NCBI RefSeq assembly: GCF_004122035.1
Contig: NZ_SAXA01000001.1
Location: 248,001 to 312,000 of the forward strand
Origin: Ancylomarina salipaludis
GTDB lineage: Bacteria > Bacteroidota > Bacteroidia > Bacteroidales > Marinifilaceae
Reading direction: 5' to 3'
Length of the DNA: 64,000 bases
Below the pieces are notes generated by a model. That model did no database searches, was not told where the DNA came from, and saw only the letters and a program-made list of their open reading frames with translations. Below are positions 8,766-17,164 of the stretch, one piece after another (the first letter of the stretch is position 1; the number at the start of each line of letters is the position of its first letter). The position numbers were made by a program, and so were the translations under genes.

Positions 8766-10280
8766 GTGTCACATATAAAAGATCTTACTTCAGGAAATAT
8801 ATTCTCTCAGATACTCAAACTTGCTATTCCTATTATAGCCACTTCTTTCGTACAAATGGCCTACAATATGATCGATATGGCCTGGTTGGGAAATGTGGGT
8901 AGCGAAACTGTTGGAGCTGTGGGGATGGCTAGTTATCTCGTATGGCTGGGATCTTCGCTAATGTATATTCCTAAAATTGGTGCCGAAGTTTGCATTTCAC
9001 AATCTATCGGGCGTAAAAATATGAATGAAGCCACAGCCTTCACCCGAAATGCTTTGGGTCTTTCATTTATACTTTCCATTGGTTTTGCAATACTCGTATG
9101 GCTATTTACAGGAACAATTATAAGTCTGTTTCAGATTGAGAGTGATTTTGTAAACCAAACCGCATTTATATATTTAAGAATTGTAGCTATTGGTATGCCT
9201 TTCACATATTCCAATATTACATTATCTGGTATTTATAATGGAACAGGTAAAACCAAAACTCCTTTCTTCGTAAATGCAATTGGTCTTATTGTTAATATAA
9301 TTATCGATCCAATTCTGATTTTCGGATGGGGGGCGATTCCCGCTATGGGTGCTGAAGGAGCGGCAATTGCGACTGTTAGTTCTCAGCTTTTGGTATTCGG
9401 GATATTTATCTTCCTATTAAAAGGGAAATATCAGCCACTTTCAACCAAACACTATTTGGGCAAATTACAAAAACAATTCTTAAAACCAATCGTTAAAATT
9501 GGTGGACCGGTTACTTTACAATCCGCATGTTTTGCCTTATTAGCCATCGTTCTTGCCCGAGTCATGAACGATATTGCACAAGGAAACAGCATGCCCTTAT
9601 CCGTACAATCCATAGGCTCGCAAGTTGAAGCTCTTTCCTGGATGACAGCCTTAGGTTTTTCGTCAGCACTGGGAACATTTACAGGACAAAATTATGGCGC
9701 CAAACGTTGGGACAGAATCCAGAAAGGGTTCTTTGTCACTTTAGGTATCGCTTCAGTTTTGGGCTTAATCAGTACTGCTTTATTTTATTTCTTTGGAGCC
9801 GAAGTCTTCAGCCTTTTTATAAAACAAAACGAACCTGCTGTTCTGAAAATGGGTATTGTTTATTTAATCATTCTCAGCTATTCACAGGTTTTTATGTGTG
9901 TTGAAATTACTGCAACGGGTGCTTTTAATGGTATTGGCAAAGCCATGCCACCAAGCATTATTGGAATAATTGGAAATCTATTACGTATCCCATTTGCATT
10001 TATTTTTGCTTACAGCCTTGTTGATATTTTACCTCTTTTTCAGGAATATCTTAGCCATGACTCCGTACCAGTCACTGCAGTATGGTGGGGACTAACCCTA
10101 TCAAGCATACTCAAAGGCAGTTTCTTGTTCTTAGGATTTATTATCATGCTGCTGCGTCATCCGGAGAATGATCATGAATTACCCTTTCAGAAAAAATGGA
10201 TTAGCCTTTTACCTAACAGACTCCGTCAACAAGCCGTAATCGTTTCACAAATTAATACTGAAGAAGAATCTGAACAATAA
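8766..10280 (+). CDS. MATE-family multidrug/metabolite efflux transporter
   Basis: Inner-membrane antiporter that expels cationic compounds using Na+ or H+. The chosen 504-residue form starts at GTG 8766 and has about twelve helices in two similar halves: AIPIIATSFVQMAYNMIDMAWLG opens half one, and KIGGPVTLQSACFALLAIVLAR opens half two. NGTGKTKTPFF and FNGIGKAMPPS are the family's matching loop motifs. The frame extends to a TTG at 8664, but the putative promoter lies inside that extension. The substrate cannot be inferred. Confidence 0.88.
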   Translation: MSHIKDLTSGNIFSQILKLAIPIIATSFVQMAYNMIDMAWLGNVGSETVGAVGMASYLVWLGSSLMYIPKIGAEVCISQSIGRKNMNEATAFTRNALGLSFILSIGFAILVWLFTGTIISLFQIESDFVNQTAFIYLRIVAIGMPFTYSNITLSGIYNGTGKTKTPFFVNAIGLIVNIIIDPILIFGWGAIPAMGAEGAAIATVSSQLLVFGIFIFLLKGKYQPLSTKHYLGKLQKQFLKPIVKIGGPVTLQSACFALLAIVLARVMNDIAQGNSMPLSVQSIGSQVEALSWMTALGFSSALGTFTGQNYGAKRWDRIQKGFFVTLGIASVLGLISTALFYFFGAEVFSLFIKQNEPAVLKMGIVYLIILSYSQVFMCVEITATGAFNGIGKAMPPSIIGIIGNLLRIPFAFIFAYSLVDILPLFQEYLSHDSVPVTAVWWGLTLSSILKGSFLFLGFIIMLLRHPENDHELPFQKKWISLLPNRLRQQAVIVSQINTEEESEQ

Positions 10281-10311
10281 AATTGAATCTGATCTATTTT
10301 TAATTATCACC

Positions 10312-11010
10312 ATGCTAAAAAGAGAAATAAAATTAACCGAAGATGGGTCTCACACCATATTTATTCCGGAACTCAACGAACATTATCATTCGACACATGG
10401 TGCTATTCAAGAAGCCATACATGTATACATAAATACAGGTTTGCGATTTACTGATAAAAACCCAATACGTATTTTAGAAATTGGTTTTGGAACCGGACTA
10501 AATGCCTACCTAAGTCTTGTTGAAGCTGAGACTAATAAAAGATTGATTGAATATCACAGCATCGAACGATATCCCGTAGAGGAAGATCAACTCAAAGTGC
10601 TGAATTATCCCCAGCAAATTGATTTTAAAAACACCGGATTATTTAACAAATTACATGAGGTTAAATGGAATCAAATGTGTAAAGTATCTGACAACTTCAG
10701 TCTAAAAAAAATAGAGGGCGATTTAAAAAAGATCAACTTCAAGGACAAATATGATCTCATTTATTTTGATGCCTTTGCTCCCGATATTCAACCCGAATTA
10801 TGGAGCGAAGAAATCTTCAGAAAATTATATGCTTGTTCGAATACTGGCGCTATTCTAGTTACTTATTGCTCAAAAGGAAGTGTAAAGAGAGCCCTACGTT
10901 CGTCTGGGTTTGAGGTTAAAAGACTAGCAGGTCCTCCAGGCAAACATCACATTCTTAGAGCGACGAAAATTGAGGATTTCAATTTCGACGATCAAAGTGA
11001 AGAAATTTAA
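10312..11010 (+). CDS. mnmD: tRNA 5-aminomethyl-2-thiouridine methyltransferase (MnmD-type)
   Basis: SAM-dependent enzyme of the MnmC N-terminal class that methylates nm5(s2)U at the tRNA wobble position. The 232 residues include the family's N-terminus (PELNEHYHSTHGAIQEA, about 19-35), the SAM motif ILEIGFGTGLNAYL (about 57-70), the catalytic-site segment DLIYFDAFAPDIQPELW (about 146-162) and a final GPPGKHHILRA. There is no FAD-dependent C-terminal half, so this is the stand-alone MnmD form. It follows the MATE gene by 31 bp and may be co-transcribed. Confidence 0.88.
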   Translation: MLKREIKLTEDGSHTIFIPELNEHYHSTHGAIQEAIHVYINTGLRFTDKNPIRILEIGFGTGLNAYLSLVEAETNKRLIEYHSIERYPVEEDQLKVLNYPQQIDFKNTGLFNKLHEVKWNQMCKVSDNFSLKKIEGDLKKINFKDKYDLIYFDAFAPDIQPELWSEEIFRKLYACSNTGAILVTYCSKGSVKRALRSSGFEVKRLAGPPGKHHILRATKIEDFNFDDQSEEI

Positions 11011-11227
11011 AAAAATCTTAAAAAGTAATCCCTTTCCTAGCATTCTTATAGAAAACTATTAACTTAGGGCTTTATTTTTTCAAAAGAACATAATTCACTG
11101 AAAAACAATAAAATAACTGATTACTGATATATCTCAGTTTAAATGAAGATCAATTTCAATTGCAAGTGTTTTAGAATCTGCATCTTGAAATTTCAAACTC
11201 ATTTTTGGGATAAATAATTTGAAATAA

Positions 11228-11830
11228 ATGAAATATACAGAAGAACAAGATAAGGTAAGTTATTGCCTTGGTTTAAGTATTGCAAGCAATTTAATTACAT
11301 CAGGCGTTAAAACCTTAAGCACAGAACCATTTCTAGAAGCTCTTGATGCAGCATTTAACGGTAAGATGCCTGAAGTTTCTCCAGAAGAAGCTAACGGAAT
11401 TTTACAGGAATTTTTCACTAAAATGCAAGAAGAGCAAGCAAGTCAGGCCATTGGTGAAGGACAAAAATTTCTTGAAGAGAATAAGAAAAATCAAGGTGTG
11501 ATTGAACTTGAAAGCGGTCTTCAATACCAAATCATAACCGAAGGTAATGGTGAAATTCCAAAAGCAACAGATAGCGTTAAATGTCACTACCATGGTACAT
11601 TGATTAACGGAACTGTTTTTGACAGCTCTGTAAATCGTGGTGAACCTGCTGTATTCCCTGTAAACGGTGTAATCGCGGGATGGGTGGAAGCGCTTCAATT
11701 AATGCCTATGGGATCAAAATGGAAACTGTTTGTTCCATCGAATCTGGCATATGGTGCACAAGGAGCTGGTAACTTAATCGGTCCTCACACGACTTTAATA
11801 TTTGACGTAGAGTTATTAGAAATTGTATAA
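11228..11830 (+). CDS. FKBP-type peptidyl-prolyl cis-trans isomerase (cytoplasmic)
   Basis: Folding catalyst. Of 200 residues, about 1-95 form the FKBP N-terminal dimerisation domain (VSYCLGLSIASNL, EEANGILQEFF). About 105-200 form the FKBP domain, with V.CHYHGTLINGTVFDSS, GWVEALQLMPMGSKW and PSNLAYG..GAGNLIGPHTTLIFDVELL. No signal peptide is present, so it should be cytoplasmic. The next gene, 31 bp downstream, is a lipoprotein version of the same domain pair, so the two are co-transcribed paralogues placed in different compartments. Confidence 0.92.
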   Translation: MKYTEEQDKVSYCLGLSIASNLITSGVKTLSTEPFLEALDAAFNGKMPEVSPEEANGILQEFFTKMQEEQASQAIGEGQKFLEENKKNQGVIELESGLQYQIITEGNGEIPKATDSVKCHYHGTLINGTVFDSSVNRGEPAVFPVNGVIAGWVEALQLMPMGSKWKLFVPSNLAYGAQGAGNLIGPHTTLIFDVELLEIV

Positions 11831-11861
11831 TTAATTACAAATAAACTTAATAATCAGAACA

Positions 11862-12569
11862 ATGAAATTAAAAGCATTAACACTAGCATTAGGACTAGGC
11901 GTGTTCGCATTTAGCTCATGCGATAAGAAAGTAGACACTAAAATGGCATTGAACTCAACTATTGATTCTGTAAGCTATAGCATCGGTGCTAGTTTCGGTG
12001 GAAACTTATTGCAAAACAGCCTAAACGAAATTAATCAGGATGCTCTTTTGGCAGGTTTAAATGCTGCTTTGGCTCAAGAAGATTTAAGAATCGAACCTCG
12101 TGCAGGTGGTGCCATTATCAACAAATTCATCAAAGAACTTAAAACCAAAGCTGCTGAAGAAAACAAAGCTGTTGGAGAGAAATTTCTTGAAGAAAACAAA
12201 GCTAAAGAAGGTGTTGTAACAACTGAAAGCGGACTTCAATACAAAGTTCTTACTGAAGGTAAAGGTGAAATCCCAACTAAAGATCAACAAGTAAAAGTTC
12301 ACTACCGTGGAACAACTATTGATGGTAAAGAATTTGATTCATCATACAAGCGTAACGAGCCTGCTACATTCTTACCAACTCGTGTTATTAAAGGATGGAC
12401 TGAAGCATTACAATTGATGCCTGTTGGGTCTAAATGGGAACTTTATATTCCTTCTGATTTAGCTTATGGTGCTCGTGGTGCCGGTGCTAATATCGGACCA
12501 AACTCAACTTTAATTTTCGAAGTTGAACTTCTTGATATTGTTAAAGAAGAAGCTCCTGCAAAAAAATAA
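11862..12569 (+). CDS. FKBP-type peptidyl-prolyl isomerase, lipoprotein
   Basis: A 235-residue isomerase with a lipoprotein signal (hydrophobic helix, then FAFSSCDKK, lipid Cys about 20), so it is probably anchored on the periplasmic side of an envelope membrane. Residues about 35-125 are the FKBP N-terminal helical domain and about 135-230 the catalytic domain (V.VHYRGTTIDGKEFDSSY, GWTEALQLMPVGSKWELYIP, GANIGPNSTLIFEVELLDI). The tail is charged, ending in PAKK. It is co-transcribed with the cytoplasmic paralogue upstream and followed by a strong terminator. Confidence 0.92.
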   Translation: MKLKALTLALGLGVFAFSSCDKKVDTKMALNSTIDSVSYSIGASFGGNLLQNSLNEINQDALLAGLNAALAQEDLRIEPRAGGAIINKFIKELKTKAAEENKAVGEKFLEENKAKEGVVTTESGLQYKVLTEGKGEIPTKDQQVKVHYRGTTIDGKEFDSSYKRNEPATFLPTRVIKGWTEALQLMPVGSKWELYIPSDLAYGARGAGANIGPNSTLIFEVELLDIVKEEAPAKK

Positions 12570-12627
12570 TCTTTAAGAAAGATTAGACCATAAAGAATCC
12601 GTCTCAACGGATCTTTACAAAAATATT

Positions 12628-12662
12628 CCCTTTTCGATTTATATCGGAAAGGGATTTTTTTT
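12628..12662 (+). terminator. Rho-independent terminator after the FKBP pair
   Basis: CCCTTTTCGA (12628-12637) pairs with TCGGAAAGGG (12644-12653), including one T-G pair, and is followed by ATTTTTTTTT. Confidence 0.9.
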
Positions 12663-12901
12663 CCTTTTGCGGGAACAATTCTTTTCTTAGCTTTGTAGGC
12701 TTATAGAAAGTACGTATTGGGATTAACTTCAATAGCTAATCAAGACAACAAGTGTTTATTTGTCAAGAATTTACATTCACAACTAAGACATATAGAACAG
12801 TCTCTATTGGAATTATTTTTCATCATACAAAGACTATTTGAAAGAAAATGAGTACTTTCAGTCTTCAGTTTTAAAAATAGAAATCAATAAAAATCAAAGA
12901 T
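12663..12901. other. Non-coding spacer before the cyclophilin gene
   Basis: With the terminator it makes a gene-free stretch of about 330 bp. Apart from a weak TACTTTC near 12853 I see no promoter, RNA gene or repeat. Confidence 0.5.
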
Positions 12902-13339
12902 ATGTTACAAGCAGAAATTCATACCGAGAAAGGTTTAATGAAGGTGGAATTCTTCGAAAAAGATGCACCAACTACAGTTCAAAATTTTGTTAATCTTTCT
13001 GAACAAGGATTTTACGATGGATTAACTTTTCACCGTGTGATTCCTAACTTTGTAATTCAAGGCGGATGTCCTGATGGAACAGGTGCAGGTGGACCAGGTC
13101 ATACAATCAAATGTGAATTAACCGGTGATAACCAATACCACGACAGAGGTGTTCTTTCAATGGCACACGCAGGTAGAAACACTGGTGGATCTCAATTTTT
13201 CATTTGTCACAGCCGAGAGAATACATCTCACTTAGACCGTCAGCACACTTGTTTCGGAAAAGTTTTCGAAGGTCTTGAAGTAATCGATCAGATTAGAATG
13301 GGTGATGTTATCGAGAAAATCGTAATCATCAGAGAGTAA
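12902..13339 (+). CDS. Cyclophilin-type peptidyl-prolyl cis-trans isomerase
   Basis: A 145-residue single-domain cyclophilin without a signal peptide, hence cytoplasmic. The active-site motifs [13 protein letters not shown] (about 48-60) and [13 protein letters not shown] (about 89-101) are intact, including the catalytic Arg and the Gln/Phe cluster. [12 protein letters not shown] is the usual following segment. It is the third proline isomerase in about 2 kb but a different fold from the two FKBPs upstream and separated from them by a terminator. 63 bp separate it from the DUF3127 gene, so the two may be co-transcribed. Confidence 0.93.
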   Translation: MLQAEIHTEKGLMKVEFFEKDAPTTVQNFVNLSEQGFYDGLTFHRVIPNFVIQGGCPDGTGAGGPGHTIKCELTGDNQYHDRGVLSMAHAGRNTGGSQFFICHSRENTSHLDRQHTCFGKVFEGLEVIDQIRMGDVIEKIVIIRE

Positions 13340-13402
13340 TTCTTTTTTTAGAAATTTACAGTCACCAACCTTAGTAAATCCTTACTAAGTAAAAGATATT
13401 AT

Positions 13403-13771
13403 ATGAACTTCGAAATTAACGGTAAAATCATCCTTAAAGAGGATACACAACAAATAAGCGATCGTTTTAAGAAAAGAGAATTTGTTATTGAAGTTGAAAA
13501 TGAAAGAAATTCGGAATGGAATGATTTCATCAAATTTCAATTGACTCAAGATCGTTGTGATTTATTAGAAACAGTTTCTGTTAACGAAAACATTAAAGTT
13601 TCTTTCAATATCAAAGGTAGAAAATGGGAAAAAGATGGAAAAGTAAACTACTTTTCAAATCTTGAAGCCTGGAGAATTGAAAAAATGCAAGCTTCAGCTA
13701 CTGCTGAAATGCCTGAATTCAATGCTGCTGATATGCCTCCTGCTCCAGAAGAAGATGATCTTCCATTCTAG
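13403..13771 (+). CDS. DUF3127 protein with SSB-like acidic C-terminal tail
   Basis: A 122-residue protein of the Bacteroidota family DUF3127. Residues 1-95 look like a compact all-beta, OB-like fold (KGRKWEKDGKVNYFSNLEAWRIEK closes it). Residues about 96-122 are an Ala/Pro-rich disordered tail ending EEDDLPF. That ending strongly resembles the DDDIPF tip of single-stranded DNA-binding protein, the docking site for replication and repair enzymes. A nucleic-acid role is therefore inferred, not shown. It follows the cyclophilin gene and ends at a strong bidirectional terminator. Confidence 0.82.
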   Translation: MNFEINGKIILKEDTQQISDRFKKREFVIEVENERNSEWNDFIKFQLTQDRCDLLETVSVNENIKVSFNIKGRKWEKDGKVNYFSNLEAWRIEKMQASATAEMPEFNAADMPPAPEEDDLPF

Positions 13772-13795
13772 GATATAGATATAGTACATAAAAAA

Positions 13796-13827
13796 ATGCT
13801 GTCGAATAAACCGACAGCATTTTTTTT
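13796..13827 (+). terminator. Terminator shared by convergent genes
   Basis: ATGCTGTCG (13796-13804) pairs perfectly with CGACAGCAT (13812-13820), with A-rich sequence on the left and a T-run on the right. It can serve both the DUF3127 gene and the minus-strand membrane protein gene ending at 13846. Confidence 0.9.
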
Positions 13828-13845
13828 GAACACCTAACTAAAGCA

Positions 13846-14268
13846 TCAAGATTGGTGTAACATCTTTTTCACAAGATTATCGAAGACAATCAGTGATAAT
13901 CCTGCAATCATGATAATATAAACAATAGCAGGCAAACTGGCTAGACGATCAACAGTCCCGATTAATAAATCGTGTATGGGCTGAATTAAAATCGCATTCA
14001 CCTGCTGAATCAAAGGATGATCCCATGAAGCAACAATACTATGAACATCCGTTCCTAAAAGTATCAAAACAATCAACACAAGCAAGGCTATTAGCATCAA
14101 CAAGCGTTTGATTGGCATTCGCTTTTTCACACTCACCGAATTGGTCAGCCAATCTTGCATCACATCATCCATCACATGCTTTGTGAAATCTGCCGATGGT
14201 TCTTCAAGCTCAACTCCGTTCAGTAATTTCTTTATAAATTCGTCTCTATAACTATCTTCCTTTTGCAT
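13846..14268 (-). CDS. Membrane protein encoded directly after an ECF sigma factor
   Basis: A 140-residue protein with a cytoplasmic N-terminal stretch of about 55 residues, a membrane helix (about 62-82, rich in Leu/Ile), an amphipathic middle and a second helix near 112-130. It lies 66 bp after the ECF sigma gene on the same strand, the usual place for an anti-sigma factor. The zinc-binding HxxxCxxC motif of common anti-sigmas is absent. The N-terminal segment with ELEEPSADFTKHVM could be a small sigma-binding helix region. I prefer ATG at 14268; the frame extends 7 codons to a TTG. Function is inferred from position only. Confidence 0.7.
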   Translation of the reverse strand: MQKEDSYRDEFIKKLLNGVELEEPSADFTKHVMDDVMQDWLTNSVSVKKRMPIKRLLMLIALLVLIVLILLGTDVHSIVASWDHPLIQQVNAILIQPIHDLLIGTVDRLASLPAIVYIIMIAGLSLIVFDNLVKKMLHQS

Positions 14269-14334
14269 CTGTTCCAAATTTTGTCTCAATTAGAAAAGCA
14301 AGCTTCTTCTATCCTGTTATTAAATTCATTTGAC

Positions 14335-14910
14335 TTAAAGTATCGTTTTTAACTCACTCTGTAAAAACTGCTCTAAGATATCGTATAATTTCTTACGGGA
14401 TCGATGTAATTTAACCTTTACATTTGCTACACTCAATCCGGTAACTTCGCTAACCTCATCAATTGAATTCTCTTCCAAATAAAAGAGAGTAATTATTACC
14501 TTTTCATCACCAGTCATTTTATTAAGAGCTCTGCCTATATAGAGTTTTTGCTCCTCATTTGTTAGAGCTTGTAGCGATGATTGTGTCGATTTCACATTTA
14601 CCGATGCCTTATAATCATCATCAATGGAGATCTGATCTAATTTTTTTTTTCGCATCTTCGATATAGATGCATTGTAAATAATTCGATAGAGCCAGGTTGA
14701 GAATTTAGATTCGCCTTTGTAGCTATCTAAAGCCTGATAAGCTTTTAAAAATGAATCCTGAGTGATTTCTTCAGCATCCTCCCTATTCCCAATAATTTGC
14801 ATCGCAATATTAAAGGCCATCTTTTTATGACGATCAACCAAGTAGGCATATGCCCCTACATCACCGTTTTTAATTTTCTGTATGTAATAGCTATCCTTGT
14901 TCGATTTCAT
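14335..14910 (-). CDS. ECF-family RNA polymerase sigma factor
   Basis: Directs RNA polymerase to a stress or envelope regulon. Of 191 residues, about 15-85 are sigma region 2 (YAYLVDRHKKMAFNIAMQIIGN, then EITQDSFLKAYQALDSYKGESKFSTWLYRI). About 125-180 are region 4, with the helix-turn-helix in SIDEVSEVTGLSVANVKVKLHRSRKKL. It is the first gene of a two-gene unit with a membrane protein. No autoregulated promoter was recognised upstream. Confidence 0.92.
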   Translation of the reverse strand: MKSNKDSYYIQKIKNGDVGAYAYLVDRHKKMAFNIAMQIIGNREDAEEITQDSFLKAYQALDSYKGESKFSTWLYRIIYNASISKMRKKKLDQISIDDDYKASVNVKSTQSSLQALTNEEQKLYIGRALNKMTGDEKVIITLFYLEENSIDEVSEVTGLSVANVKVKLHRSRKKLYDILEQFLQSELKTIL

Positions 14911-15250
14911 GTTTAAATGTTAAAAAAACTGGATTACAAGCCCGTTCAAAAACGTTTTACTTCCCACATTCCCTTCACAATATAAAAGACTATATGAAGC
15001 CCCTAAATGTTGCATCTGTTTCGAACTACTAATAATTAGACGCATCAAACTTATATAGGTTACAGACAAAATGAAATAAATACAATAAACAAAATACAAG
15101 ATAATGATTTACAAGGATATATTATCTCAAAATAAAAAACTTCATTTTAATTGTAACCCTTTTTTTAAACATAGCGTCATAAAGTTGAAAGCAAAAAACA
15201 CAAGGCTTTCATTACAACAAAAAATATTATTAAAATTTAAAACTTATATT
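14911..15250. other. Divergent intergenic region between sigma factor and DUF6249 genes
   Basis: About 340 bp, AT-rich. A plus-strand frame is open from 15104, but its first 49 codons are Lys/Asn-rich low complexity, and the protein proper starts at the ATG at 15251. No RNA gene or repeat seen. Confidence 0.5.
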
Positions 15251-15580
15251 ATGGATATCACTGGAGTAGTTGCAATCATTTCTGTATTTGGAATTATACC
15301 ATTATGTATTTTTCTTGTACATCGTCATCGTGAAAGAAAAGCCTTAATTGAAAAAGGACTTAGCGCTGAACTGTTGGTAAGTGCAACCAAAGATAGAACC
15401 CAGGAAAGTTTAAAATACGGAATTCTATTAATTGGTTTAGCCATTGGAATCTTAGTTGGAAACATTCTTGATGAATATACCAGAATGAGTGAAGAAGTTT
15501 CCTATTTCTCTATGATCTTCTTATTTGGAGGCTTGGCTTTACTAACCTTCTATAGCCTAGCTAAAAAGAATAAAGAATAG
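15251..15580 (+). CDS. DUF6249-like small membrane protein
   Basis: 109 residues with an N-terminal helix (about 5-25: VVAIISVFGIIPLCIFLV), then a charged segment HRHRERKALIEKGLSAELL, then two more membrane helices (about 57-75 and 86-103). The helix / RERKALIEKG / two-helix layout is that of the Bacteroidota DUF6249 family, often found next to ECF sigma/anti-sigma genes, as here. Function unknown. I chose ATG 15251 because the upstream extension is low complexity. Confidence 0.78.
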   Translation: MDITGVVAIISVFGIIPLCIFLVHRHRERKALIEKGLSAELLVSATKDRTQESLKYGILLIGLAIGILVGNILDEYTRMSEEVSYFSMIFLFGGLALLTFYSLAKKNKE

Positions 15581-15605
15581 GCTATCTGAATTCTTTTTTA
15601 AAAAA

Positions 15606-15633
15606 ATGCACCCTATTTAGAGTGCATTTTTTT
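15606..15633 (+). terminator. Terminator between convergent genes
   Basis: ATGCAC (15606-15611) pairs with GTGCAT (15622-15627); an inner CTA/TAG pairing extends the stem, and T-rich tails follow on both strands. It can serve the DUF6249 gene and the M64 peptidase gene. Confidence 0.8.
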
Positions 15634-15650
15634 ATATCTGTAAAACCGGG

Positions 15651-16937
15651 CTATTCTCCAATTGTAAAGTAAATCATTCTTTCGCATGCCTTTTTACAAA
15701 CAGGGCAAAATTCGTCCTTATTATTCGTTTTCATTTTACAATCCATAACAGGGGAATACATACCTTTACTCATATAACCTCCGCCTTCGAAAAGTCCCAC
15801 TTTGCCGTCATATTTTTCTATTCTGGGAGTAGGTGTCACAATTCCCTCTTCAAGCATCGATTTCCATTTACTATCAAAATCGACAAGTGTGGTAATATTA
15901 GGTTCCCAAGGCTCAACCTTCAGGTTATAAAAATCTTCAACCGATACACTGTCGTTATAATACTCATCAGCTAAACCAACAAAGCCATGTCCAAATTCAT
16001 GGCTGGCAACTTCTCTCGACAGTTTATGATCTGAAGCACAAGATGTGTAATAATTATAGATTCCTGCCCCTCCGTATTTATCTGTATTAATTAAGACAAA
16101 AATGTGGTCGTAAGGAACATTAGCTGCAATATCATGCATTGTTTTTAAATCTGAAGTCGTTAGATATCGCTCGGAATCAAAAGTGTAAAACGTTGAATTG
16201 AGAACGGTATTCTTATAAATATGTTGCCCTGGTATGTCAGGGCCCGAATCAGCAGAAACAGATTCCAAGGCATAAATATTAAAGCGATCGGCATAAGATT
16301 TAAATGGTTCCACATTCAATACATAGCCCGCAATTCGTTTTACATCATCTCTAAATTTACCCATTTCTTCCTGAGTATAGCCCTCGGCAATAAAAGCAAC
16401 ATCAATACTTACACTTGCATCGCCTTCGCCCATTAACTGACTGTACTTGACATCCATCGCCTTCTCTTCGAGAATAAAATAGTTAGACGGATCAATTTCA
16501 TATTCAAATAGTTTCACAAAAACACCTTCTCTGTTTCTGTAATCAATAACAAATTGAGCTTTATGTTTTGGGAAAGGCATCACGTTTACCTGATAATAAG
16601 ATCGGTTCAATGTTTTAGCTTCAGGAGTCGCCTGCCACTCCTGAAACAGGGAGCCAAATCCCCTGGAATAAATTAAGGTTTCTGACGCTTTATCAATCAA
16701 TTTAAAACGAAAATTGCCATAATTAAAGCTATCGACAAGGTTCTTTGTTGTACCACCCCAGTATGCTTCTTTCTTTATTTCCTGCAAAAAAACCGTTTGT
16801 TCATTGGCATTACCTCCCAGCAAATAATCAATCCTCAGGGTTTTATTTTCAAAGTAGGTATCAAAATCAACTGAGGCAAAGCTCAGTTTTGTCGCAAAAA
16901 CTAGCAACAAGCATGTTAATTTTAGTAATCGTATCAT
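15651..16937 (-). CDS. Secreted peptidase M64 family metalloprotease
   Basis: Zinc protease related to the IgA-cleaving M64 peptidases. The 428-residue product starts at ATG 16937 with a cleavable signal peptide (LLKLTCLLLVFATKLSFAS). Residues about 20-150 are a beta-rich N-terminal M64 domain. The catalytic domain follows, with DVAFIAEGYTQEEM (about 179-192), the zinc motif HEFGH (about 313-317) and the downstream GLADEYY. A Cys-rich end (CKMKTNNKDEFCPVCKKAC) is typical. There is no T9SS C-terminal sorting domain, so a periplasmic or outer-membrane-associated location is more likely than full secretion. The target is unknown. Confidence 0.88.
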   Translation of the reverse strand: MIRLLKLTCLLLVFATKLSFASVDFDTYFENKTLRIDYLLGGNANEQTVFLQEIKKEAYWGGTTKNLVDSFNYGNFRFKLIDKASETLIYSRGFGSLFQEWQATPEAKTLNRSYYQVNVMPFPKHKAQFVIDYRNREGVFVKLFEYEIDPSNYFILEEKAMDVKYSQLMGEGDASVSIDVAFIAEGYTQEEMGKFRDDVKRIAGYVLNVEPFKSYADRFNIYALESVSADSGPDIPGQHIYKNTVLNSTFYTFDSERYLTTSDLKTMHDIAANVPYDHIFVLINTDKYGGAGIYNYYTSCASDHKLSREVASHEFGHGFVGLADEYYNDSVSVEDFYNLKVEPWEPNITTLVDFDSKWKSMLEEGIVTPTPRIEKYDGKVGLFEGGGYMSKGMYSPVMDCKMKTNNKDEFCPVCKKACERMIYFTIGE

Positions 16938-17086
16938 AGTTGTATATTTAAGGTTGGTATAAAGATAGGTCAAACATTGGGCTAAATAAATGATCTTTTT
17001 CAGCTCCTTAAAAATTATTTATTCAAACAAATTTATCAAGCTTCGAACTAATTTCTTATATGTTTCATTATAATAAGCTGATTGGA

Positions 17087-17094
17087 TATCTTTG
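17087..17094 (+). promoter_or_regulatory. -7 element upstream of the mechanosensitive channel gene
   Basis: TATCTTTG matches TAnnTTTG, about 71 nt before the ATG at 17165. A TTTC 20-21 nt upstream may be a degenerate -33 box. Confidence 0.5.
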
Positions 17095-17164
17095 TTTTTA
17101 TATTACAAATAAATCCGTTTTATCATTGATCTGATTAAATCAACTTGTTTTTAGACCGATAAAC

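Noticed and set aside
15104-15250. 49-codon N-terminal extension of the DUF6249 protein
   Set aside because: Low-complexity Lys/Asn-rich sequence unlike the family; ATG 15251 fits family length.
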